64,000 bases of DNA from contig JAJFFC010000017.1 in the NCBI GenBank assembly GCA_021776795.1, positions 1 to 64,000 of the forward strand. The letters run 5' to 3'. This DNA comes from Planctomycetota bacterium. Lineage in GTDB: Bacteria; Planctomycetota; UBA1135. Of the stretch, positions 33,598-43,248 are shown one piece after another. Below the pieces are notes generated by a model, which was not told where the DNA came from, searched no databases, and saw only the letters and a program-made list of their open reading frames with translations. Made by a program: the position numbers and the translations under genes. How positions within the stretch are numbered: position 1 is the first letter of the stretch; the number at the start of each line of letters is the position of its first letter.

Positions 33598-35085
33598 ATG
33601 CTGAATTTCGAAAAGGCCGACTCTAAGAACAAAGTCACCGGCGTCCTGCTATGTCGGGACCGCGTGGCCATTTTGACTGGAGGCAAAGGTAGTGATGCCG
33701 TCAAGGCATTGCACGGTGCCGGGCCGGTGTTCGCGGAGAGTGAACTAGAAGGTCTTCTCAAGAGCGCGATTGAAGATGGGCGCATGGGAGAACAAGTCGT
33801 GGTGGGGGTAGACCCCTTGCTCGAGTTCTTCTCTACGCAACGCACCATCGCCATTGCTGGTGACCACGCTCCAGACAGCCTGATTGATGAGCTGCGCAAC
33901 AAATACGGCGGTCGCCTGATTGCCGAAACCGTTCGCACCGCCCTCTCTCCCAAAACGCACCAGACGGCAATCGCCGTTCCCAAGGGCGAGCTCCAAGAAA
34001 GTAGCGCGGCCTTTGCGGACTACGATAGCGGCAAAGTGCGATTCATCAGCACGTCACATGCCCTTTACGCGTTGGCCTTGGAGCAAGACCCGATGCCCAA
34101 GAAATGGTCGTCAGAGATTCGCGTGTTCTTAGGCCAGCGTGAAGGCTTGGTCATGTTTGCCGTGGATGGCACATTGGTCGCGCGGCAGATCTTCGAATAC
34201 AGCGGGCAGGCCCAGGGGCCCATCGTTGCGGCGGTCAACGGCATGGTGGCCGCGGTGCAAGAGGGCCTTGGCCTGGGACAGCCCGACGGCATCTTGTTCC
34301 ACGTCGGCAAAGATCACGCCGACATTGCCAAGGTGTGTTCCGAAGTCACCAGCATCGACGCTGGTGTTCGTACTCATATTCCGTACGAGCAATCCACCCT
34401 CTGTTTGGCGCTTGCCTTTGATGGTTTCCGCCGTCGCCGCCAGGGCGTGGACTTCTTTACTCATGTGGATAACACTTCTAGCGCTGAAGTGGTCGATGGC
34501 AAAGCAAAGTTTCCGGTGCGGCAAATGCTTGGCCTGAGTGCAGTCATTTTGGGTATGGGTGGTTACTTGTGGCAAGCCGGTTCTGCCCTAGCGAATGAAG
34601 CGGACAATCTATTTGCCGATGCCCAAGCCGCTCTAGATTTCTACGACGGCGATTCCTTCGCCATGGAAGAGGGCTTAGACAACCTGTACAAAACCGTCAG
34701 TGTGGCGGAAGGCTTCTTGATGGAGCGAGTGTACTGGTCGGACATCATCAAAGAACTGCCTCGCATCTTGCCGTCGACGATGTCGGTAGTGCGGATTGAT
34801 GGCCGCTACGAATTCAAGGTTCCCGAGGAGCCAAAAGAAGGCGAAGAAGGGGATGTCGCTGCGCCCATGGTGTTCGATGAGTCCTCTCGCTATTTCGAGC
34901 TCAACTTGAAGGTGCCGATTGCCAGTGAAAGCAGCAAGGTGCCGGAGGTAGCTGAGTTGATTAAGGCCCTTGGAGAGAACGAACTCTTTAAGCGCCATTT
35001 CCGCAAGATCCCTAACCCGGAATTGAGCAAGTTAGAAATGGATGGCGGCTGGCAAGCCAACATCGCCATTCGTCTCACGCCATAA
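33598..35085 (+). CDS. GspL-like (PilM-PilN-like) assembly platform protein
   Basis: 495 residues. A cytoplasmic domain (about 1-300) of alternating strands and helices is followed by one membrane helix (about 308-325, LGLSAVILGMGGYLW), then a coiled-coil and a periplasmic alpha/beta domain. This is the layout of GspL, which equals PilM plus PilN in type IV pili, and it fits the gene order (next genes are M/PilO-like and C/PilP-like). Sequence identity to actin-like GspL/PilM is weak by eye, so the call rests on topology and position. Confidence 0.65.
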   Translation: MLNFEKADSKNKVTGVLLCRDRVAILTGGKGSDAVKALHGAGPVFAESELEGLLKSAIEDGRMGEQVVVGVDPLLEFFSTQRTIAIAGDHAPDSLIDELRNKYGGRLIAETVRTALSPKTHQTAIAVPKGELQESSAAFADYDSGKVRFISTSHALYALALEQDPMPKKWSSEIRVFLGQREGLVMFAVDGTLVARQIFEYSGQAQGPIVAAVNGMVAAVQEGLGLGQPDGILFHVGKDHADIAKVCSEVTSIDAGVRTHIPYEQSTLCLALAFDGFRRRRQGVDFFTHVDNTSSAEVVDGKAKFPVRQMLGLSAVILGMGGYLWQAGSALANEADNLFADAQAALDFYDGDSFAMEEGLDNLYKTVSVAEGFLMERVYWSDIIKELPRILPSTMSVVRIDGRYEFKVPEEPKEGEEGDVAAPMVFDESSRYFELNLKVPIASESSKVPEVAELIKALGENELFKRHFRKIPNPELSKLEMDGGWQANIAIRLTP

Positions 35086-35089
35086 CAGC

Positions 35090-35674
35090 ATGGGTGTCAA
35101 AGAAGATGTCATTGAGCTGAAGAAGAAGCTCTCCGGTCTGCAAGAAGATCCGGAGAAGTTTCGTGCAGCCATTGCCGCACTTCTTTTGGTCGTGGGCATG
35201 CTCGTCATTAAGATTCCACTGACGGCGCGGATCAATGCAAAGCAAACGGCATTGCGGGAAGCACAGCATCTCGCCGAGGTCGCGGACCAAGTGATGGTCC
35301 TGCGCGACCAAGCGGCGTTGGTAGAGGAGCGCCTTCGCGCACCAGGCGGGCTTAGCGATTGGGGCGTTTATATCGAAGGCTTGGTCAACGACTCTGGTGC
35401 GGACCTTTCGCGCCAAGAAGGTGGCAATGTCGACGGCATTTACTCCTTCAAGAAGATCAGCATTGGCCTCACCATCACCGGCACTTACCGTGAGATTTGG
35501 GCCTTCATCGATGCGGTGGAGAGCGGTCCACGATTGGCGCGCTTGGAGAACATCGACTTGTCGGTGAGTGAAGGCACGCTCACTCTGCGCTGCATGCTGC
35601 TTGGCTTGTGTGACCCGAGCATGGGCGGCGACGGGCCTATGGATGACGAAATGGAGGGCGAGCCGGATGCTTGA
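35090..35674 (+). CDS. GspM/PilO-like inner-membrane protein
   Basis: 194 residues from the ATG at 35090, 4 bases after the previous stop. A short cytoplasmic part, one membrane helix (about 25-42), a coiled coil (NAKQTALREAQHLAEVADQV) and a ferredoxin-like periplasmic domain containing the PilO-type segment LTITGTYREIWAFIDAVES. It should dimerise with the GspL-like protein in the assembly platform. The stop is overlapped by the next start. Confidence 0.78.
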   Translation: MGVKEDVIELKKKLSGLQEDPEKFRAAIAALLLVVGMLVIKIPLTARINAKQTALREAQHLAEVADQVMVLRDQAALVEERLRAPGGLSDWGVYIEGLVNDSGADLSRQEGGNVDGIYSFKKISIGLTITGTYREIWAFIDAVESGPRLARLENIDLSVSEGTLTLRCMLLGLCDPSMGGDGPMDDEMEGEPDA

Positions 35675-36272
35675 TAAGGTCCGCCGCAATGCCTTCCTGA
35701 TTGCTGCAGGTTTCTTCTTGTGGCAGGGCTGGTCCGCCGCCCAAGCCCAAGCCCCTGAAGAGGAGGTGCAGCAGGCGCGTGAACTGCCGTCCTTGCGGGC
35801 GGATTACTTACGTGGGCCAGACAGCCCGGCAAGCACTTTCGAGGCACCAGCCGGCGAGGGAGCAGGGGAGGCCAATGCTGGAGATCCGGAAACCCCGGGG
35901 GAAGCCTTGGCGACTTCCGTGCTCGGCGACCCTTTCCGCGTCCTGAAGAGCAACCTCGCCAAGCAAGAGGCCATCATGGCTGAGCTGAACGGAGAACAAG
36001 CCGAGGCGCTTGTTAACAACCCGGATGCCGCAGTTGCCGCAGCCTCCCAGGGCATTTTACAGCTTCAGAGCACCCTGAAGCCGCCCAGAGGCGAAGCCAC
36101 GGCCATAATCAACGGCCAAATCCTCAGTGTGGGAGAAATCCTGCAGGGCTTTGATGACGACCAACCCCCGCTTCTGGTCGAAATCAGTGGCACCAAGGCG
36201 GTTCTGCGCTACCAAGAGCAATTAATCACCCTGGATGTGGCCGGTACCGCTTCGGTCGCCGTGGACAGATAG
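35667..36272 (+). CDS. GspC/PilP-like periplasmic protein
   Basis: 201 residues from the ATG at 35667, overlapping the previous gene by 8 bases. A signal or anchor sequence (residues 1-28) precedes a low-complexity Ala/Glu/Pro linker and a C-terminal beta domain (about 125-201: GEATAIINGQILSVGEIL, LLVEISGTKAVLRYQEQLITL in part) like the homology region of GspC/PilP that docks on the secretin. It was identified largely by position. Confidence 0.6.
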   Translation: MLDKVRRNAFLIAAGFFLWQGWSAAQAQAPEEEVQQARELPSLRADYLRGPDSPASTFEAPAGEGAGEANAGDPETPGEALATSVLGDPFRVLKSNLAKQEAIMAELNGEQAEALVNNPDAAVAAASQGILQLQSTLKPPRGEATAIINGQILSVGEILQGFDDDQPPLLVEISGTKAVLRYQEQLITLDVAGTASVAVDR

Positions 36273-36279
36273 CCGATAG
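36251..36279 (+). promoter_or_regulatory. Possible internal sigma-28-like promoter of gspE
   Basis: GCCGATAG (36272-36279) lies 26 bases before the gspE ATG and overlaps the end of the GspC-like gene. The box at the expected distance (TTCGGT, 36251-36256) matches poorly, so only the -10-like half is convincing. Confidence 0.35.
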
Positions 36280-36305
36280 AGGGAGGGGAATTCCCTCTTC
36301 TCGAC

Positions 36306-38105
36306 ATGGCCAATTCGTCCACAACTCGCTTTCCGCTCATCCTGCGCCTCCTGCTGGATAAGAGTGACCTCACCCAAGAGGCGGTGGATGCCGTCAACCT
36401 TCCCGTGGGGGAATGGCCAACGCCAGTGGAGGCTTTCCTGGTCGAAAAAGGCCTGGCCGATGACCGCCTGGTTGCCCGCCGCCTGAGCGAATACCTCGGT
36501 AGTGAATGGCTCGATCTCGACCCCGATATGCCCACCCGTGTAATCAAGGGAAGCCCGGGAGGGGAGTCTTCGATTTTGGGTGAGATTATTGACCTTCTTG
36601 GCTCAGCCGAAGAAGCCGTGGCGCGGATTCCAGAAAGCGTATTCCGTGGTCGCAAGGTAGTTCCAGTCAATGTCGATGGCGGAAACCTTCATGTCATTTG
36701 CATGGATCCCATGGACTTCAGTGCGATTGAAGAGATTCGCATGTTGTCGGGCATGTCGGTGGTTTCGCATGTGGGCACGCAGCGTTTGTTTAAGAAGCTC
36801 ACTCTGGACGCCTTCAGCGGTCGCGACAAGTTGGGCGAAGTCATCGCGACATCTTCAAATGCGAGCGATAAGAAAGGCGGTAAGGAGAAGAAAGCCAAGA
36901 GCACGATTGACGTCGATGTCGCCCAGGCATTGCCCGGCGGGCGCGACAGTCAAGTTCTGCGCTTGGTGAATACGATTCTTCTGCAAGCGATTGAAGAAGG
37001 CGCAAGTGATATCCACTTGGAACCTTATGAGGCTTCGGTGCGTGTTCGTTACCGCGTCGACGGGAAGTTGCGCGAAGTCACGCCGCCACCCTTTAACGTG
37101 TTTCCGCAAGTGGTTTCGCGTCTGAAGATTCTGGCCAAGATGGACATCGCGGAAAAGCGCAAGCCACAAGACGGTGCAATTGCGATGAAGAATGGAGAGC
37201 ACCGCGTCGACCTTCGTGTGTCCACGGTGCCCTGCGTTTACGGCGAAAAGGTGGTGATGCGTGTTCTGGAAAAAAACGGCATCCCGAACAAAATGGAATC
37301 GCTTGGATTTAGTGAAAAACAAGCGATTGACTTTCTTGACTCAGCCAACTCGCACCACGGCTTGATGTTTGTCACCGGACCAACCGGATCAGGTAAGTCG
37401 ACCACTCTGTACTGCGCGTTGAATCTCGTCAATACGCCAGACAAGAACATTGCGACGGTGGAAGACCCGGTGGAATACAAGATGACGGGCATGAACCAGG
37501 TGCAAGTCAATCCTGCTGCAGGCTTGGACTTCGCCAACTCGCTGCGTGCGTTCCTCCGTCAAGATCCCGACGTCATCATGGTGGGTGAGGTCCGTGACAC
37601 CGAAACGGCTGGCATCTGCATGCGCGCCGCATTAACGGGGCACCTGGTCTTGTCCACTTTGCACACCAATAGCGCGCTTCAAGTGGTCACTCGTTTGACC
37701 GACATGGGCGTGGAACCCTTCCTGCTTGGACCCGCTTTGCGTTTGCTCGAGGCGCAGCGCCTGGTGCGTCGCCTTTGCTCCGAGTGCAAGGAACCAGTCG
37801 AGCTTCCGGAGCAAGTTGCAGTGCGCCATGGCTTGGAGCCAGGAATTACGGTGTACCGCCCCAACAATGACAGCGGTTGCATGACCTGCAAGGGGCTTGG
37901 CTACAAAGGCCGTCTTGGAATTTATGAGGTGGTGCGCATGGATGAAGACCTCATCAACATGATTAGCGCGGCCACTCCGCAGAGTGAGTTAGAGAAATAC
38001 GTGCTGGACCGCGGAACGGACTTGCTGCCACAGAGTGGACGCAAGCGCGTGATTGAAGGTTTGACCAGCATGGAAGAAGTGAGTGACTACATCCGCGTAG
38101 ACTAA
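36306..38105 (+). CDS. gspE: Type II secretion / type IV pilus assembly ATPase
   Basis: 599 residues of the GspE/PilB family. An N-terminal MshEN-like part (1-170) is followed by the N2E domain (ASDIHLEPYEASVRVRYRVDG in part) and the RecA-like core: Walker A GPTGSGKST (358-366), Asp box VEDPVEY, Walker B-type MVGEVRDTET and the His box LSTLHTN. The C-terminal zinc site has CSEC and CMTC pairs. It powers pilin or pseudopilin polymerisation at the inner membrane. No retraction ATPase (PilT) is adjacent. Confidence 0.96.
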   Translation: MANSSTTRFPLILRLLLDKSDLTQEAVDAVNLPVGEWPTPVEAFLVEKGLADDRLVARRLSEYLGSEWLDLDPDMPTRVIKGSPGGESSILGEIIDLLGSAEEAVARIPESVFRGRKVVPVNVDGGNLHVICMDPMDFSAIEEIRMLSGMSVVSHVGTQRLFKKLTLDAFSGRDKLGEVIATSSNASDKKGGKEKKAKSTIDVDVAQALPGGRDSQVLRLVNTILLQAIEEGASDIHLEPYEASVRVRYRVDGKLREVTPPPFNVFPQVVSRLKILAKMDIAEKRKPQDGAIAMKNGEHRVDLRVSTVPCVYGEKVVMRVLEKNGIPNKMESLGFSEKQAIDFLDSANSHHGLMFVTGPTGSGKSTTLYCALNLVNTPDKNIATVEDPVEYKMTGMNQVQVNPAAGLDFANSLRAFLRQDPDVIMVGEVRDTETAGICMRAALTGHLVLSTLHTNSALQVVTRLTDMGVEPFLLGPALRLLEAQRLVRRLCSECKEPVELPEQVAVRHGLEPGITVYRPNNDSGCMTCKGLGYKGRLGIYEVVRMDEDLINMISAATPQSELEKYVLDRGTDLLPQSGRKRVIEGLTSMEEVSDYIRVD

Positions 38106-38107
38106 GC

Positions 38108-39202
38108 ATGAGTGACACAGACCACAGCCTGCGCGGGCCATTCAAACCGCGCGTTGCCAGCAAGAAGCATGACAAGTGCAAGCTTCCCGATGTCCTTGCT
38201 TTCTTCCGCCAGCTGAACACGCTGTTCAGTGCCGGTACTCCTCTGTACGAGTCGATTTTGATCTCGGCCGATCAAACCGAATCGAAGGGGCTGGAACAGG
38301 TCATCAATGAAGTGGCGCGGGCGATTAGCTCTGGCTCCACATTGTCCGAAGCCTTTGGCGAACACCCCAAAGTGTTCAAAGAGGAGTGGTGTCAAATCAT
38401 TCGTGGCGGTGAGATCTCCGGTAACCTCGGCGAAACCTTGGTCAACCTGTCTAAGCAAATCGACGAAGTGCAAAAGTTTCGTAGCAAGGTCATTGGCTCA
38501 TTGTTCTACCCAGGCATGATTTTCTTGGTGTCGGTGGTTGCCGTGACCGTCATGCTGGTCTTGGTGGTGCCGACCTTCCAGCAAATGTTCAAGGACTTCG
38601 GCAAGGAGTTGCCTGGGCCGACGCAGACTCTGATTGGCATTTCGGAATACCTTCGCGAAAGTGGCTTCAAGATCTTGATGTTCGTTAGTGGCGGTTACTT
38701 CATCTTCCGGCGTTGGATTAAGACCTCGACCGGCCGCATCGCCTGGACGCGCTTCCTGATGTCGATTCCCATCATTGGCGATCTCATGGTGCAGTCCGCC
38801 ATGCAGCGCTTTGCGCTCAACGTATCCACGCTCCTTGGTGCAGGCGTTCCGATGCTCGAATCGATTGATGCCATGAAAGGCATCTACAACTACAACCCGA
38901 TTTACCAACGCTCGATGAAACAAGTCGCGCAGTTTGTCGGCCGGGGTGGCAACCTTTCCGACGGCATGGAATCCACGGGCATCTTTACTGTCTTTATGGT
39001 CAACATGTCTCGCATTGGTGAGCAGTCCGGAACTTTGCCGGAAGTGCTGCAAGAGCTTGCCGATTTCTATCGCACCAAAGTCGAAGTGTTTGCTGGTCGT
39101 ATTGCCAGTCAAATCGAAACGATTTTGATCATCGTCATGAGCATCGTGGTTGCCTCGGTGCTGATCTCGCTCTATCTCCCCCTGTTTGAGATGTCCGCAT
39201 GA
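38108..39202 (+). CDS. gspF: Type II secretion / type IV pilus inner-membrane platform protein
   Basis: 364 residues with two GspF repeats: FFRQLNTLFSAGTPLYESI at the N-terminus and MQRFALNVSTLLGAGVPMLE in the second half, each followed by a helical domain and membrane helices (about 135-160, 185-205, 335-360). This protein anchors the assembly ATPase and receives pilin subunits. It starts 2 bases after gspE and overlaps the secretin start by 4 bases. Confidence 0.95.
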   Translation: MSDTDHSLRGPFKPRVASKKHDKCKLPDVLAFFRQLNTLFSAGTPLYESILISADQTESKGLEQVINEVARAISSGSTLSEAFGEHPKVFKEEWCQIIRGGEISGNLGETLVNLSKQIDEVQKFRSKVIGSLFYPGMIFLVSVVAVTVMLVLVVPTFQQMFKDFGKELPGPTQTLIGISEYLRESGFKILMFVSGGYFIFRRWIKTSTGRIAWTRFLMSIPIIGDLMVQSAMQRFALNVSTLLGAGVPMLESIDAMKGIYNYNPIYQRSMKQVAQFVGRGGNLSDGMESTGIFTVFMVNMSRIGEQSGTLPEVLQELADFYRTKVEVFAGRIASQIETILIIVMSIVVASVLISLYLPLFEMSA

Positions 39203-40881
39203 GTTCTCTCCTTAAACTGTGCTTGGCTTCCTTGCTCTGCCTGGTGGCGATTTCGTCAACAGCGCAGGGTCAAGACCTGTCCGAGCTCCTTAACGCACCC
39301 TTAGAGGGCGCGGCCGCAAATGGCCAAGACCCCAGCACGCCAACAGCCAGTGGTGAAGGCTTCAGCAGGAACCAAGAAGGGGGCCTGGAGTTTCACGCTC
39401 GCAACCTGGACATTCATGAAGTGTTTCAGCAGCTGCGCACTCTGACTCGCACCAACATCGTGGTCGATGCCAGTGTCACAGCTACTTTCAGCGGCGACCT
39501 TTACGATTTATCCATCGACGAAGCGGTCGAGATGATTTGTTTGTCGACCGGACTGAGCTCCACCCGCAAAGGCAACTACCTCTTTATTGAAGAGACGCAA
39601 ATGTTGACTCGAGTGTTTGTGTTGCATCACAGCCGTGCAGAAGACATCAAGGAGCTCATCGAAAGTATGTTAGGCGAGGGCGAGAAAGTCACCGCCTCGG
39701 CAGCCTCCGAAGTTGGCATTGAAAGCGATGACACTGGCTCTGGCGGAGACGCCTACGCGAGCTCCGACGTCGTCTTTGTGCGTGCCATGCCAGAGAGCAT
39801 GGCGGAAATCGAACTCATGATTGATGAGGTCGACACCGCGCCGAAGCAGGTCATGATTGAAGCGACCATCCTCACCGCGGACATGATCTACAACAAGCAA
39901 CTCGGCGTCGACATCTCTGCGCTGCAGAGCTTGAACTTCAACGACGTCAACGCCAGTTCAAATGGTTTCTCGCTGAACTACGGCGATCTCACCGCAGATC
40001 AAATGTCGAACTCGGTGCATACCTTGGGCACCGATTTCGCCGGCGATGTCGCGGATGGTGGGCTCAACTTTGGTTTCTTTCGCGGTAGCGTTGCCGGCTT
40101 CGTACGCGCACTCCAGGAAGTCACCAACGCTCAGGTGCTGGCGCAGCCCAAGGTCATGGCGCTGAACAAGCAAAAGGGCGAAGTCCTTCTCGGACGCCGT
40201 GATGGCTATCTGACCACCACCGTGACCGAGACCGGCACCACCCAGCAGGTGGAGTATCTCGAAACTGGTACCCGTCTCTTGTTCCGCCCCTTCATCGGCG
40301 AGAACGGTCTCATCCGCCTGGAAGTTCACCCTGAGGACTCCGAGGGTGGCTTGAACTCCCTGGGACTTCCCTTCGAAACCACTGCCGAACTCACCACCAA
40401 CATCCTGGTGAAATCCGGCCAAACCGTCCTCATTGGCGGCTTGTACCGCGAAAAAGACCGCACGGTCGAGAAAGGCGTGCCGGGCGCCAAAGATGTTCCG
40501 TTTTTTGGCAATCTTTTTGGTTCAGACGAGGACACCATCAACCGAGAAGAGGTGTTAGTTCTCTTGACCCCGACCCTAATTGATGCCGATACCTATGGAG
40601 AGGAGTTTGCATCGACAGATCCCGTCGCCGTCGGCGAGGGGGCAGATGGACGCAGCGCCCTTCTAGGAAACATGTACCTACGAACCGCCAAAGCCCTTGC
40701 CCTTGAGGGAAGCTACGGAAGCGCAATGATTCTGTTGCAGGATTCCGGCAAGGCCGACGACGACGACGCGGAAGCTCGTGGCGTCCGTGAGCGCGTACAG
40801 AAGGGCCTGGTCCCGCCATCCAGCGGCGCCACGGTCGATCAACGCATTCTCGATGACCTGCTCCAAGGAACGGGTCCCTAA
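39199..40881 (+). CDS. gspD: Outer-membrane secretin
   Basis: 560 residues with a signal peptide (1-24). An N0/STN-like domain (about 57-130, FHARNLDIHEVFQQL) and an N1-type domain (about 135-215) precede the secretin barrel: VLAQPKVMALNKQKGEVLLG, the RLLFRPFIGENGLIRLEV strand, and the VKSGQTVLIGGL...DVPFFGNLF...VLLTPTLI signature (each partial). A C-terminal helical tail of about 75 residues follows the barrel. It forms the outer-membrane channel of the machine. Confidence 0.95.
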   Translation: MSSLLKLCLASLLCLVAISSTAQGQDLSELLNAPLEGAAANGQDPSTPTASGEGFSRNQEGGLEFHARNLDIHEVFQQLRTLTRTNIVVDASVTATFSGDLYDLSIDEAVEMICLSTGLSSTRKGNYLFIEETQMLTRVFVLHHSRAEDIKELIESMLGEGEKVTASAASEVGIESDDTGSGGDAYASSDVVFVRAMPESMAEIELMIDEVDTAPKQVMIEATILTADMIYNKQLGVDISALQSLNFNDVNASSNGFSLNYGDLTADQMSNSVHTLGTDFAGDVADGGLNFGFFRGSVAGFVRALQEVTNAQVLAQPKVMALNKQKGEVLLGRRDGYLTTTVTETGTTQQVEYLETGTRLLFRPFIGENGLIRLEVHPEDSEGGLNSLGLPFETTAELTTNILVKSGQTVLIGGLYREKDRTVEKGVPGAKDVPFFGNLFGSDEDTINREEVLVLLTPTLIDADTYGEEFASTDPVAVGEGADGRSALLGNMYLRTAKALALEGSYGSAMILLQDSGKADDDDAEARGVRERVQKGLVPPSSGATVDQRILDDLLQGTGP

Positions 40882-40889
40882 ACCACCCG

Positions 40890-41990
40890 ATGAAGTCTTG
40901 GCTCCCACTCTTGACCCTCATGCTGCTGCCCATGGCAACGGCATGTTCGAGTGCGGAATCTTCTGATTTCAGCGGCCCGGTCAGTGGTGCCTACGGAGAG
41001 CAGCGAGACCGCACCTTCCTAGCTCAAGCCCGTCGCAAGCTGGCGGCGGGAGACACTCGCGGCGCGCGCGCCGATTTGGCGCAGCTGTCGTCGGAAGCCC
41101 GTGCAGCACCTCTGCACCTATTGCTTGCCGAAGCGGCCTTACGTGACGGCGACCCCTACACCGCCCAGGAAGAAGTTGCCGCCGCTGCGAATCTCGATCC
41201 CGACAACGCGCAAATCGACATGCTGCGCGGCATGATTGCTGAGTCCACGGGCAATTGGGTCGACGCGAGTCGCGCTTACGAGTTGGCTTCTTCGAAAGAT
41301 CCAAACCAAACTGAATCGGTGCTCGCCAATGTTCGCGTGTTGCACGCCATGGGCGATGCCGTCCGCGCCGCAGCCTACCTGGAGCGCCAGCTCGGCATGC
41401 ACCCGCGGTCCTTCGATCTGCAACTCGCTGCAGGCCGCACCTATATGGCTTTGGAAAGTTGGCAAGATGCCGTTGGTAGTTTGTCTTCGGCTTTGGATCT
41501 GCGTCCACAAGAAGACGTCGTGCGCTTGGATTTAGTGCTCGCTCTGTCTCTTGGCGGTTCCCACAAGGAAGCTCTAGATCGTTCCGGCGATTTACGACCT
41601 GAGGACATGAGTGCCACGGTGCAGTTGGCGCTTGGTCGTTCCGCCTTGCTCACAGGAGAAAGCTCGAGGGCAATCACCCTGCTCAGCAGTTATGTGCATG
41701 TTGCAGACCAAGACAGCGACGCGCAAATGGATCTGGCGCGGGCGTACTACTTGAACCAGGACATGGACCTTGCGCTTGCCGCACTGGGGCGTGTGCTGAA
41801 GGCATCGCCACAGAACCCGGCCGCCTTTACCTTGCTCGGCCATGTTCGGCTGAAATCCGGCCAGAAAGACTTGGCACGTGCGGCCTATGAGCGCGCGATT
41901 TACGCAGGCGGCGATGCCCTGACCCTGACCCGTTTGATGGAAGCCATCGACCGCGGCCAGTTTGATGAACAGGAGATTGGCGAACGATGA
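40890..41990 (+). CDS. TPR-repeat lipoprotein of the pilus/secretion operon
   Basis: 366 residues. The leader ends in a lipobox (MATAC, Cys19-20 region, then SSAESS), followed by about eight TPR repeats (ARRKLAAGDTRGARADLAQL, ASRAYELASSKDPNQTESVL). It matches PilF/PilW-type pilotins that help secretin assembly, although it has more repeats. Its stop overlaps the next start (ATGA). Confidence 0.82.
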   Translation: MKSWLPLLTLMLLPMATACSSAESSDFSGPVSGAYGEQRDRTFLAQARRKLAAGDTRGARADLAQLSSEARAAPLHLLLAEAALRDGDPYTAQEEVAAAANLDPDNAQIDMLRGMIAESTGNWVDASRAYELASSKDPNQTESVLANVRVLHAMGDAVRAAAYLERQLGMHPRSFDLQLAAGRTYMALESWQDAVGSLSSALDLRPQEDVVRLDLVLALSLGGSHKEALDRSGDLRPEDMSATVQLALGRSALLTGESSRAITLLSSYVHVADQDSDAQMDLARAYYLNQDMDLALAALGRVLKASPQNPAAFTLLGHVRLKSGQKDLARAAYERAIYAGGDALTLTRLMEAIDRGQFDEQEIGER

Positions 41991-42400
41991 AGTGCGCACG
42001 AGCAGGCTTCACGATGCTCGAGTTGATGGTCGTGGTGGTCATCATGGGCGTTCTAGCCACGATGGCCATTCCCAAGGCTGGAAAGACGGTGGAGAACACC
42101 CGCGTCGATCAGGCTGCGGCTGAGTTACATAGCATTTGGGGCGCACAGCGCCGCTATCGCATGCAGCACCAGGACTTTGCCCCTAATCTCAAAACGCTGG
42201 TCGATGGCGGCTACGTGCAAAAGGTCCTTTTGGAGAAGAAGGAACCCTTTCGATTTGCGCTACAAGCCACGCGCAGTGGTGGTTTACGCATGACCTCAAC
42301 CCGTACGGGAGCTGGTTGGAGCGGGGAGCTCGTACTCGACGAAATGGGAGAGCTCAAAGGAAGCGTGCGCAACGGAGGCGGCGATGAAGTTAAGCCATAG
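41987..42400 (+). CDS. Minor pseudopilin 1 (GspH/G-like)
   Basis: 137 residues with a short leader MKCARAG, then FTMLE (+1 to +5) and the helix LMVVVVIMGVLATMA. The globular part is small and includes a central HSIWGAQRRYRMQH helix. It is the first of four overlapping minor-pseudopilin genes, which probably form the tip or priming complex. Confidence 0.9.
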   Translation: MKCARAGFTMLELMVVVVIMGVLATMAIPKAGKTVENTRVDQAAAELHSIWGAQRRYRMQHQDFAPNLKTLVDGGYVQKVLLEKKEPFRFALQATRSGGLRMTSTRTGAGWSGELVLDEMGELKGSVRNGGGDEVKP

Positions 42401-42767
42401 ATTTCCCGCCAACTCTCGCTTGCAGAAAGGCTTTACCATGATTGAAGTCATGGTCGCTGTGGTCCTTCTCAACCTATTAGTGGTTGGCATCGTCAAGCTC
42501 TTTATTGGGCAGAACGCCATGGTCGAGGATCTCGAAGGTTGGGCCGAAGGGGAGCCAGTGCTCTACATTGCGCAAGACGCCAACCCGGTGGCGCGGCAGC
42601 TGGGGATTCCAGCGCAGCTCACGCCCACGCGACCACCCCTACTTCCCAAAAGTGTGAGCCCTACGCCCTACCTGTTGGAAGTCCAGAACTTGCAGCGCAT
42701 GCCCGAAGCCGACGCCCTCATCGTGGTGGTGAAGCAAACCGAGAACGAGGCCTACGATGAAGAGTAA
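42384..42767 (+). CDS. Minor pseudopilin 2 (GspI/PilV-like)
   Basis: 127 residues, starting inside the end of the previous gene. A 16-residue leader ending QKG precedes FTMIE and the helix VMVAVVLLNLLVVGIVKLF, the I/V-type pattern. The globular domain is short and proline-rich. Confidence 0.87.
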   Translation: MKLSHRFPANSRLQKGFTMIEVMVAVVLLNLLVVGIVKLFIGQNAMVEDLEGWAEGEPVLYIAQDANPVARQLGIPAQLTPTRPPLLPKSVSPTPYLLEVQNLQRMPEADALIVVVKQTENEAYDEE

Positions 42768-43248
42768 GTTTCGTTCTTCCCGCAAAGTATCCGGACATAC
42801 CCTGGTCGAAATGATGGTCGCAGTCACTGTACTCACCATTTTTATGGGTATGGTGGCAAAGGCCCAGCAGCCATTCACTCTCATGGTGTATGACCTGCAA
42901 GATCGCGCTAGAGCCAGCAGTGAACTCCACCTTGCCGTAGATTGGCTGACCCGTGATCTCGGCGCAGCGGAAACCCTCACTCGCGAGGGTTCGAGCCGCT
43001 TGTTGATTCGGCGCGAAGCGGCCGCTGCGATTGCTGATGGCGTGCGCGGCGCTGACCTCGGCCTTCGCTACTCCTTGGAAGACGGCATGTTGGTGCGCGA
43101 AGATCTCAATCGCAAGCAAGAGTTTGTGGTCGCCGCTCACCTCGTCGCTTTTGGTGTGGCACGCACGGGAAGTGAACTTAAAATCGGCATCATCGATGGT
43201 CGCGAACCCGAACAGCACCAAGTTACCCTGGTTTGGAGAGACCGATGA
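42757..43248 (+). CDS. Minor pseudopilin 3 (GspJ/PilW-like)
   Basis: 163 residues overlapping the previous gene by 11 bases. Leader ending VSG precedes HTLVE, with Glu at +5, then the helix MMVAVTVLTIFMGMVAKA. The domain LAVDWLTRDLGAAETLT is typical of J/W-type minor pilins. Confidence 0.87.
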   Translation: MKSKFRSSRKVSGHTLVEMMVAVTVLTIFMGMVAKAQQPFTLMVYDLQDRARASSELHLAVDWLTRDLGAAETLTREGSSRLLIRREAAAAIADGVRGADLGLRYSLEDGMLVREDLNRKQEFVVAAHLVAFGVARTGSELKIGIIDGREPEQHQVTLVWRDR

